Source: an archaeon
GTDB taxonomy: Archaea > Micrarchaeota > Micrarchaeia > Anstonellales > Bilamarchaeaceae
Reading direction: 5' to 3'
Assembly: GCA_020053355.1 (NCBI GenBank)
Contig: JAGVNI010000002.1
Coordinates: forward strand, 1 to 64,000
DNA: 64,000 bases
Shown: positions 24,892-36,800 of the stretch, in pieces
Layout of the letters: each line of letters begins with the position of its first letter
Position numbering within the stretch: position 1 is the first letter of the stretch
Notes under the pieces: generated by a model
What the model was told of the DNA's origin: nothing
Database searches by the model: none
The model's input: the letters and a program-made list of their open reading frames with translations, nothing else
Translations under genes and position numbers: made by a program

Positions 24892-27800
24892 TCACCTGAA
24901 TAATCCCTCAAGCTGTATCTCGCCGTTCCAGTTCGCCGGGAACCTGACCGGCTCACCTCGCGTCCTTGTATGGAGGCCATTTTGGCCCAAGGGATTCGGT
25001 CCGGCCTTGAACTCATACATGTTGCTGTCAATATAGAACAATGGCGACCTTCCGCTTCCAAAGGTCTCATATCCCCTATTCGCCGCAGTCCCGGTTTTCA
25101 GGCCGCTGACGGTTATGTCCCGCACTTCCACTCCTAGCGGCTCGTACCTCTGCCTCAGGTACTGAATCATCGCCTCGTCCATGGCTTTCGAATTCCTTTC
25201 CCCGAGCCTGTGGTATCCAGGCTGAACGAGAAGGATCGGGCCGTTTTCGCCCGCGACAAGGATCAAAATCCTCCGGTCGACTATTTCCGGATTGCCAGGC
25301 ATCCGTATCACAATCTCCTTAATCCACGGGAGCTCGACCGTGCCTACAAGCGCGCCCACAACGAAATGGTTGTTGGACGGATTCTGGCACGTATCCTGCC
25401 CGCTGATGCGGGCATTGTAAAACAGTTCGTCGAACGAACCGGTCTCGGTCATGGCATACCCCATGCCGGAAATCTCAATGTCCGGAACAACTCCCTCATC
25501 CCTCCACAGGGCGAAGAGCGAATCGCCCTGGACCGAACCGTCCGCCAGCTTCGTTGGATACCTTTGCGAAAGCTCCGAATGGAATTCTTCCGAGAACTTG
25601 AAATCCCGGAACGGTTCCGGTCCGGCAGCCCTGGCCTTTATCGTCGCGTCAATTACCGGAAGCACTTCGTCGAACGCGGCCGCCCTGTCCATAGCGGCGA
25701 ATTCATTTAAGCTGGCATACTTCGGATTTCCGGCAAAACCTGTATTTGTTCCAGGGAACGCGTCCCCGTCGCTCCGGAACCTCGCCAGGTTCTGCCGCAG
25801 TCCGCCGAAATCGACAATCAGCCCTGAATTCTCCGCGACGAAGCTGTCAGGAAGCCCCAAATCCGCCGTGAAAGTCCTATTGTACCATGCGGCAAAAGCC
25901 GACACAAAATCGTCCACCGAACCGGCGTTCCGCAGCTCCGCGCATATCCCGGATACCTGCTCCGGAGTGATGCGCCCGTCATGGAGCTGGCGGGTGATGT
26001 CAGTCAGCCGTGGCATGACAAGCCTCATCACATCGTCCGCTTCGCCCGGGGGGAGTTTACTTAGCAATGTGGCGGCTGTCTCCAGCCACTCCTTGCGCGC
26101 CCGTATATTGGCGTCGATGTCCGGCCCCCGGCCGACAGACATCTGCTGTATGGTCCTCTCGGCATTGTTGATGGCTCTGGCTAGTTCGACCGCCGCACGG
26201 AAATTGACGTTCCTTCCGATGTGCCTTTTCGCGTCCCTGCTTCCCAGGTATGTTTGCAGGCTTTCCGCCGGGGCGCCGCGCAAAGCGTAAACGAGCAGTG
26301 GGGTGCGCCTGTCGGTGAGGCGCATCGGCCCCGCTTCGCCCTTGTCGGTTATCAAAATCTCCCCGAGGGCGCCGCGCAGGCGCTCCATCCTTGCGGCAGG
26401 GTCAGCTATCGAGCTTAATGCCCTTTCAAAGGAATCCAGGTACGCCATCCTGCCTTTCTGCTCAGGGAGCCTGCGGGTGTCTTCGATGGCATAGTCCAAT
26501 ACTGAGCGCAATGCGATTTCGCCGTTTATTTCGAGGCGGAATGCCTTCTTTCCAACCGTCCTTGCCAGGCCCAAAGGCCCTTCCGGAACGGATTCCACAA
26601 TCGTTTCGACATGGTCCGCCGCCTCAGAAACCATAAGGAATGTGTCCTCATTGGCGCTTAGCGGGAAAAGGTCCAGGACACCGGCGGATTTCTGGTTGCC
26701 AGATAAGTCCGGATTCATGAATATCGTCAATGGGTCGGCGACTCCCCGGTTGTGCAGCTGTGCTGCCAGCCTGAAGATTGATGTCTCAGCCTGCCTTACT
26801 TCCCAGCTGTCGGCCGCGATTCCTTCCGCAGGAGCGCGCATCCGGTCCGCAATCGCCAATACGGTGACCGCGTAGCCTTCGACATCCTTCATCCTCCCCG
26901 CCGGCGCGACGCCGCCCATTGCGTCTACGACGTATTCGATGAACTGCGGGCCGGCCTCGTCGGAAAGGAGCACGCCGAATAGGAAATCGTCTGACGATGG
27001 TTCGGTCCGCCCCTGGTTCGCGGCCCGTGCCTCGGCTATGGCGTATACCTTCGCATCCAATGGGGGGAGGTTCCCTGTGCGTGCTGCCTCGATGATGCGC
27101 CAGACCTCATGTGTCGCTGAATCGAGGACTTCGGCTGACACAGCTCTCGCCCGCCCAGCATCCTCTCTCAGCGCTCCTCTTGAAGCAAGTTCCCTCTGAG
27201 CCGCATGAGTTATTAGCGTGTCTATGGCATCCTGCGGCGCTTCCCCTGCGACGAACCTATCTACCCTGGCGATGTCCACCGCAGGCCCCCGGAGGAGCTT
27301 CAAGGCGGTTTTCGCATCTCCCCTGGCTATCAAGCCCGAGGCTTCCTTGAAGCGGGAAACAAGGTCTTCGGCGATAGCTGCGTTTAGGAAATCCACAAGC
27401 GCCCTGTCCGCATCCGGATTCGGTCCAGCGAGTCCGGCAATGGCATCAGCGCTCGCAGATATGACCCGGGCCCTGTCCGCGTTCACAAGGACGCGGTATT
27501 GTGCCCCGTCTTCTGCATAGATGGTCGCTTCAATTCCGCCTTCAGTCCTGCTGACATTCCCGACCCTGTCAATTATCTTCACGGCACCCTCGTTTCCGGC
27601 GAGCCTTTCTTTTGCGAGAACCGCATAGGCGAAATCTTCCGCATCCGGCTTTTCCCTCCCTGCGCTCCTGGCCCGAGCGTATGCGAAATCATAAGCGAAG
27701 GCATCGAGCGCATCTTGCGGCCTTGAAGGCATCCCGTATAGCCTTGCCGCTTCTTCAATGAATGATGCTTCAGACAAGGCGAGATAGAGTTCGTTCCGGA

Positions 27801-30800
27801 CACTCCCCGCATCAATGAAACGCACATAGTCCGGGTCAGCCAGCATCCGCGAGACGGCCTCCCTTCGCACTGGCGCGACATCTGCGAGCTTCTTCGCCCC
27901 GGAATGGACGTCCCGGATGTCTCCGATAAGGGCGATCGCCTCATCGAATCTCGCCCTCGGGTATGTCACGCTTGCGAATGTGACTTCCCCGACCCGGGCG
28001 GTCCCCCGGTCAAGTATGCCTTCGTATTCCGCGATGCGCTCTGCCGATGCTGACGGCCTTTCCAACTGCCTGCCCTGGACTGCGCGCGCCCCAGGCTCCG
28101 GAGCGGTGCTATCAAGTCTTGGCTGTCCGGGTGCCTGCCCTGCCGATTCCACGCCTGAAGGCATCCGCCCGCTGAAAACCGCATCCGCATCATCCGACAA
28201 GCCGTTGCGGAGCGCCTCCCTCCGCGAGCGCCCGTTCGTGAAATCCAGTGGCGCATATCCAGGTTCAGGGATGCCGAACTCGCGGGGTGCCGCGGACCTG
28301 CTTTCCTCCACGCGAACAAAACCCGAGCGCTGGAGCGGGTCTATCACCACATACCCCTTTCCGCCGCCGTACGACTCGCTCATAGCGACATCCATGTTCG
28401 TGACATGCTCCCCGACGCGAAGGACGCCTCCGTCCTGGGCCTCATGTCCGACATACATATGCTCTATGCCAAGGGATTCCATCCACTGCCGGCCAACAGG
28501 GCCGTCCATCATCCCGCCCCATCCATGGCCCTTCACATACGCGACCGAGTAATCGCCTGCAATCATGGCCTTGATTTGGCTTTCCTGTGTTATATCCGCC
28601 CAAGCGTTGTCGTTCGTGCTGAAGAGCTTCTGGAAATGCGAGTCCAAATCCTGGACGCTCCCAATTGGATTCTCCACGGTGCCGAAGACTGGCCCGCCGT
28701 GCGTGAAATAGTTGTTGTCAATAAGGACCGCCGCGCGCGTCCCTGATATGAATTCCATGAAGCTGCCCGGCCGGATGCCGCCTGCCTGGTCGAAGTTCTG
28801 CGCGATGAACCCTTCCCAGCTTCCGTAATGCCTTATGATTGATTCGAATGTCTCCCTGATTCCTATCCTTGTCCACCCGCAGGAAATGCTGAGGGTGTCG
28901 GAAATCGTCCCATCTACAATTCCCCTCACATGCCGTGAGTCGAAGGAACGGTAAGCATCGACGAACCTCAGGAACAGCGCCTCGTGGTTTCCCCTTAGCG
29001 CATGAACCTGCGAGCCTATGGCCCCGGCATCCGATTGCATCTGGCGGACGAGTTCGACAGCCTCCACGCTGGTCGGCCCGCGGTCGATATAATCTCCTGT
29101 GAAGACAATCTGCGTTCCGGGGGGCAAATCTGGGTTAAGGCGATATCTCTGTGCCGGCGGGATGGATCGGTCGGATGGCAAAAGGTCGGGCCGCGTATCG
29201 ATTAGCACGCCGCCCCGCAGGAACTGGTCTGCAAGTCCGTATGCGTCTCCGTGCACGTCGCCAATCGCTATCACCTGCCTCGCCCCACGGACGACATCCA
29301 CATACGCTCCGCGCTCGGTAGTCGGATGCGTCCCTTCCGCCGCTTGCGCGAGCGCTGCATACCTTTCTGAGATTGCAAGCGCGGCAGGCAAATCGCCCTG
29401 CCCTATTGCCTCCTGGTATCCACCATCCTCAATCAGCTGCTGTGCGGCCGCCCTTTCGTTCGATTGGCCGAATTCCAAATGCGTTCCACGCTGGGCCTGC
29501 GCGTCCAACGCAACCAGGTGAAGCCTGCGCGCTCCTGCGGTCGAACTGGGATTGTTCGCGGCTAGGAGGGCCTCGCGCTGCGCTAGCACAGAATCCACAA
29601 TTCCCTGCCGGACACGGTGCTGGTACATATAGTCCGGCTCCCCGTGTGCCTGCTCCGGGAATTCCACGCTGAGCGTGGTCCGGCCTGCAGGGGACTCATA
29701 GTTCATCTCTATGGATACCCCCCTGCCATCACCTTCTGGGAATACGAGCTTAAGGGCCCCGTTCGGTTCGGCCAAAGGCGTGATCCCAAGCGCTGCAAGC
29801 TCCTGCGCCTCTTCGCGGCCAACCAACCTTCCGAGCGCCCTATCAGCCGGTCTTTGGGGCGGTGGAGGTGGCGCATGCCTGGTTTCAGCAGCATGGGGGG
29901 ATGCTTCAGGCGTCATCGCCCCAATCTCGCTGCCTTGGACCCCAGTCTCTGCTGGCCTGGCAACTTCAGGTTGCAGTCCAGGCTGGAATGGCGGGGGGGC
30001 AGCTTGCCTCGCAACCCTTCTTTCCAGTATCCATCTGGCTACTTCCCGTTGGATCTGCTCATACACCCTAGCTGTTTCCGCATCAGGATGCGCCAGCCTT
30101 TCAATCGGATAGCCGCGCAACCGCATCCTCGTGAAGACTTCCGTGCTGAATTCCGCGCGGTCGCCAGCAAACACCTGGCGCTTTTTTATCGCTTCCTTGC
30201 ATTGGACTATGAACGCTTCTATCTGGGCTTCGGTGATGCGCCCGCCGCCACCGCCTCGCGCCAGTGGCGCCCTACCCATCCGGACAATGCCATCTATGGA
30301 CAATTCGTCAAGGTCTTCAGTGCGCAGGATACCGCTTTCATCAAGGATGATGTGCGCCTCTTCGCTTCCGCCTGGCGGCTTTACCTGGACGCCGTCCACT
30401 TCGATGATTCCGGAATCCGCAAGGCTGCGGAGCCGGACCGTTTCTATATGCTGCGATGAAATCCTGGAATCCAGTGCCATTCTCGCCTCGTTTATGCTTG
30501 CTTTGACGAGATTGTTGAACTGGTCGAAATACAGCCCTGATTCAGCAAGCCGGGCCTGGTCCGCAAGGCTAATTGGGAATGCCCCCTGCCCTCCGGGCTC
30601 GTGTGATGCGTCGAAGAGAATATCCGCCGCGGTATGCGCAGTATCCATGTGGCCGAATGCGATGCGGCCGCTCTCATCAATGTACGCGCCAATCCGCGCG
30701 AGCTGGTAGAGCTGGCCGGGTTCAAGGGCCACCCTCCAGTCCTGTGCCCCGGTTTCCTGCCTTGCCCCTGCGGGAGTTCGCTCCGAAGCGGCAGCGGCAT

Positions 30801-33800
30801 CAAGTGTTCGGGCAAGCTCTGCCGGTACCGTAGAATGGCTGTCCGCATCGCGCCAGGTGCCCCCAGGTATGCGTTCGAAATACCTCCCTCCAAGGAAGAC
30901 CGCAGGCTGCGATTCAGTTTCCGGCAGCGCCTCCACCCCGCTATCATCGGCCGGGCTTGTGCCGCGCCTCATCCGTTCCAGACGTTCTTCCCCGCCGACT
31001 CTCCGTCTGCGCCTGGCCCCTTCCGGGGGACTGCGTGCAATCTGGACTTCGTGCCCTTCTGCTGAGTGGGGGCGCGGGGCGATTGCTTCCAGCCTGCCCT
31101 GTAACGTTGGCGCGCCTTCAACAACGAATCCCCGGAACAACCCCTCAAGGTTTGTCCCTTCCGTGCCGCCAATCGACGGTTCGCGAAGGGCGAACACCAA
31201 ATCCTCGAAATTGCGGATTTCCGGATGCTGCCGGACGAGGTCTATCACCGGAGCAAGCCGTCCATATTCTTCCGGGCCAAGAAGCGCCCGGAGGCTCGCA
31301 TCATTCGCGATTGCCATCGCTCCAATCAGGGCATTCGCGTTCTGGTAAAGCCGGGTCTGGCCATCCCAGTCCGTTTCCCTTACTCTCGCAGGGTCTTGCC
31401 TTCTCTCAACCACATGGCCGTTGGAAACTTCAGCAAGTACGCTGCTGCCAGATGTTCCAGGCTCGATTAATGCGGTTGCCGGACGTTCGCTGACAGCTAG
31501 CGAGATTCCCGCTTCTGCCAATGCCCTGTTGATTGCTTCATGAAGCTGCGCGACCGTCTCCGGGGTTCCGCCTTCAATGAAATATTTCATGGTGCCAAGG
31601 CGCCGAACCGTTATCCCGTGCTCGGATGCGAATGCGCCGACAGCGGCCTCCACTTCGCTGATTGCCCGGTTGGCGCGGTAATGCCCGAGGAACGTGTTCA
31701 GGCCCCTGATTCCGAAGCTGTTTGTGAGGACCTCGGACAATCCCTTGCCGGTTTCGGGCAGGAGCTCATCCCTGAAATAGCCCAGCATCTCCTGCGGGAC
31801 CTCAAGCCGGATTTCGAACGCCGCCCCGCCCCTTTCAAGGGTTTCGCCAGCCCTGCCGCTCCCCCCACCCACGTCCACGCTCACGCGGCTCCTTGCAGCG
31901 GCGTCAATCGCTATCCTGATATTCTCTTCGGTTTGGGGAGCGTTCCCCAGTTCCAGGTAGATGCCCGTAAGCGCATCGGTCTGCTCCTGGGTGAGGGTAT
32001 CAAACCTTCTCTCCCAAAGCCTTGCGAGCCTTTCCCGCTCCACCGGCTCAAGGCCCTTCTGGATATCGTGCTGCTCTTCTATGCCGAGTCGCCTCCCCAA
32101 ATCCGCGGCAAAAGGCGGGTCATCCACCCTCGTCGTGGACGGGGCGAGGAATTCTGTAACCTCATAGGGCGTCCCGTCTTCGTGAACAAGATGCCTTGTT
32201 ATGAATGCGCTGCCATCATCGCGGTATGTCGCAGTGACTTCCCCGTCCTGGAGCCTCACTTCGATTGGCGGGCTTGTGATTGCCGATGCGGAGACGATGT
32301 CCCGTGGGCTGGCCAGAATCCCGCTCAGTCCGGAGATGGACATCCCGGCAGCCGGGTCCATCCTTGCTGTGAAAACCTCGTCGCTAGCCCTCTGGAGTTC
32401 TGTTGTCACGGCGTCCCGGATTTGCTGGCCGCGCCCGGCATCGGCGACTATCACAACCACGACTTCGTCGCCTCTTGCCGATGGCCGTATGAGGTACGTG
32501 GAACCATCGCCGCCAGCCCTGCTTGCCGTCAGCCTGAGAATCTCCCGATAAGCGTCAAGGGCCAAATCCCCGTTTTCTTCGCCGAAAAGCTGGTTGAGCT
32601 GGTTCAGCCTCCTCTTGTCCGCGCTGATAATCACGATGTCGGATTCGATTCCGGATTCAGCCCTGGCCGTCACCATGTCCTCTATCGTCCTTAGGACCTC
32701 GCCCATCTCGAATGTCTCTATGCCGCCTTCCCTCACCGCTTCATTGCCTGTAATATATTCAGGAAGCCGCTCGCCGCTCCCTGCCCTGGCAAGTATGGCT
32801 TCCACGATTGCGGCCTCTCCGATAACGGCTCCTGGATTGGCCGCCCGCGCAATATCCATCGCGTTCAATTCCGCAGCAGGCCTCGCTATCCCCATTCGCG
32901 TTGCTTCATCCTCAAGGATAGCAGATCCCTCCCGGATCATCCGGGCCGTCTCTATTGCCGCATACGAATCCTCTCTCACCGCCTCTATGTGCATCCTTTG
33001 CGCCGGGGTCCTCTCCCTTTCAAGAAGGCGGGTTGTCGTTTCGATCGTGCTCCTTGCCGAGGACTCGATAGAGTCAGCCACGCGCCTTCTTTCTGCAGCC
33101 CCGAGCCGGAGCTGCTCTGGTCCGATGAGGCCGCCCCGGCTTTGCTCCACAAGGAGCAGGGCTTCGGTCTGATAAGCTGATGATGCCACCGACTGGTCTC
33201 CTGAAAACCTCGGCAGGCCTTGCGCTTCCCCAAGGCTGAGAATCAACTGCGTCTTCCTTGCCGATTGCACTGCGGCCGAATCAGCAGGCTCTTGGATGGC
33301 GGCGTGCGCGGCTTCTGTTGCCTGGATGAACCTGGGGTCAACTGACAACTCCTGTGACTGATACCTTAAATCGGACGGGATGGATTCGAGCAATGCCGCC
33401 CTTTCTTCTGGATTTGAACGCACAAACTGCTCTGCATAGAATGCGAGCTCGGTCGCAGCTTCGAAATGTTCGTGCGAATAAGTGACTTCTATCTCCCCGC
33501 TTTGGATGACCTGGGATCCGCCTTCGCCTTGGGAAACCAGCCCGCCCATCTCGCGAGTGAACCCCATCCTTTCACTCCGCATGGAAGATTCGTGCCTCTG
33601 CATTTGCGCCTGCTCCACCCGTGCCCTCTCAGCGGACTCTCTCCTATGCCGAAGCCGTTCCTTCTGGGTGGCGGGCATAGCCGGTGCCCCGGTTTCCGCT
33701 TCCGGCGCTAATGCTGATGGCGGCAAACTGGCGGGTTGGGCGGCTGTTTCGGCTGGAATTGGCGGAAGGCCTTCCCTTGCCAGATTGGCATCGCTAAACG

Positions 33801-36800
33801 CTGCCTCCGCGCTCCTGCCGCTGTTGCGCGATTCCACATAGGTGCGCTCGGCAGAAGTAAGGTCGCGGAAATCATAGATACCCCCGCTCCTTTCAAGATA
33901 TGCCTGGTATCTTGCTTCATAAAGCGAGGGCGAGGTTTCGGCGAAACGTTCGAATGATATTGGCGGCTCCCCACGCCCCACTGCCTCGCGGTACTGCCTT
34001 CCATATTCTGTCAGCACTTCAGCTTGGCGTTCCGGCGGAAGTTCAATCCTGTGTTCACCCATGAACGAGCCATAGGACACTTGCGCTTCCTCGGGCATCG
34101 CACGAAGTGCCTCGTTGGTCTGGACTCCGATGCGCGCTGCCGTCCTGACAGCTGCCGTATCAAATGGATTTCCGAGAAACACTGCCTCGGCTATCTGCCT
34201 GCCCACCGAGCGGGGCGCCGGCGCGCCAATCCTCGTCGCCTGCCTCATGCTCCATCTGGCAAAGCCGTATTGCGCCATCGGCTGGACAATCGCCTGGAAA
34301 CCCTGGAACGCCGCTTCGGCCCAGGTCATGTCCCCGCTTTGGACCGCTTCCCACATCGACGGGGCTTGATAGGCGAACTGCGCGAACCCGCCAACCATCA
34401 TTCCGGTTCCAAGGACATTTATCGTGCCGCTAAGCAATTTCGGCGCAATCACCATTCCTTCAGCACCGCCTAGGAAACTGACACCGCCGCGCAGCAGTGT
34501 CGGAGCGACCAATTCCGCTTCGCCGCTGATTGTCGCCATCGCCTTCCCGCCAAGGAATATCGAGCTTTCGCCCCCTGCAATCATGCCAGCAGGCGCCAGC
34601 ACCATGCCGGCAATGCCCATCCCGAACTGGAAGGCGGAATCGAACGTCCATTGCCTCTCGTGGTGGTACATCTCAAGCCCGCGCCATGCCCCAAGGCCGC
34701 TAACACCAATCGTAAGCGACAGGGACGTGCCGCCTGTTACCGGAGCCAGGACGACGCCGCCTGTTGCTAGCACGAACTCGCCGGCTGCTGTAGCAATCCG
34801 GTACCTTCCGGCCCAGGTCTTCATGCCCTCAATCGCATCGCGTGTTACCGGCTCGGTGTCCACCCATTGCGAATCTGATTCCCTGAATTCGAAAGGCCGG
34901 CTCGACTGAATCTGCGACCTCGCATCGGCAATGTCGTGGGCGCCGAGGGCCTCAACCGCCTCGCCTAAGAATCCCATCCTTTCACCCATTGCGAGGATGA
35001 ATACCCTCTGGTCGTCTTCGCCCCATCTCGAATCATGGCCAAAGACAACATTTTCGACCTGCCCCCTCATCAGGGCGGCCTGCCGGCCTATTTCCTGGAG
35101 GGCCGAGCGTTCCTCGTCATTGCGGGGCTGCCACTGGCTTATCGTGAATGTGGGCCTTTGCTTTCCCATATACGTTCCTGAGAGGTCAATGCTGCTGACG
35201 ATGCCGAGGGACGCGAGGTCGCTCATCGTCGCAGACGCCGCCATCCTTCCATACGCGGCCTGGATATCCAAGTTTCCCCGAATATCGCCATCCGTGTAAG
35301 CGACCAATGTGAGCATCTCGCCCATGTTGCAGTTGAGCAGGCCGCTGGAAAGCCCAACCTCCCCATCGCCCATATGGATGGGCGTGTCCATTACGAGGAG
35401 GTCATATGCCTGCACAATATTCCCCGTCTCGAGCACCGCATCTGCAAGGGCCAGCCTCTGCTGCGCGCTCCTGGCATGGTCTTCGGGCGTGAACCCATAA
35501 ACGGTTATCGCGCTTGATGCCGACCTTCCGACCTCGGAAGTGTCTGCCATGATAAGCTGGTGCTGGGCGGCTTCGATGTTCATCCTCGCGTACTGCCAGC
35601 CGGTTTCCCTCTGCGCTTCCCTGCCGCGAAGCTCTTCACCAAACGCATCCGCCTGCTGCCCTGCTGCTGCGGCCGCCTCGCCATCACCGCTTAGGAGCGC
35701 ATCCCGTGCCGCGTATTCCAAGCCGGCCTGGACATGGTTTTCGTAGGCGCTCTCACCGTATGAATCGCTAAGGTGGTCGACGCGCAAGTCTATCTGCGCC
35801 TGCCTCGCATCGAGGCGCTCCTTGTCACCCTGGGTCATCTCAGCTGGAGGTTCCTCCTCAAATTCGTCCAGCGCCCCCCCTCCGTAGCGCTGCCAAATCA
35901 TACCTGTGCCTTCAATCGCGTAGCTGTCGGCCGGCCTCTGGCCCTCACCCGGGTCCTGGATAAGGTAGCCTCCGCCCTGCCGCATGCGTTCCCATTTGGC
36001 AACCGTCCCGGACATCGCCCTGATGTCCCGGTTTTCTACCTGCGCCATCAAAACGCTTGCCTCTTCCAGCCCGGCAAGACCAGACTCGGCTGCCGCCAGG
36101 CGACCGGCGTCCAAATCCGCATTCACCTGCTCGTGGCCGCGCTCGAAGTCCCCTATATTGTAATAGAACAACCCGTTGTTTTCCTGAAGAATCTCGCCAA
36201 TCGTGCGCTGCCTTCCGGTTGCCGGGTCAGTGATGGCCTGGGCCTCGATTTCAGCAAGGAGCTGGCGCCTCTCCTCGTTTCCCCGGACAATATCCCTTAT
36301 CGAATACAGCCTGGTGAGATACGCATCCTGCTGCTCCGGAGGCAGATGTTTGATTATCGCCTCAAGCATCTCAGGGCGGTATTGTGTTTCTTCGCCCTGC
36401 GCATCAGTCGTTTGTTCTGAACTCAGGCCCGCTATGCTGGCCTCCCCGAGCGCGTTCTGGAGCGCATTCGTCAGTTCGAGGTCGGTCTGCACAACATGCG
36501 CATGCCACTCCTCTTCCGCCCCCCGTATGTTCGCAATCCTTATCGAGGTGTACGCTATCCCCGCGCCATGGTCCATGGTCTCGAGCGTCTGCCCCATCAA
36601 GCGCTGCGCCCCGTTGAAATCCTCCGAATAGGCCATGCCCACGATGCGCTCATATGCTGCGTCGTTTTCACGGACATTGAACAGCGTCGCATGCTCCCTT
36701 TCCTCGACCCTGCCGCTTTCGGCCGCCGCTCCGGTTATCCTGAGGAGCTGTTTGTAAAAGAAATCCATGTCATTGACATTCTGCGCGGCGAAGACGCAAA

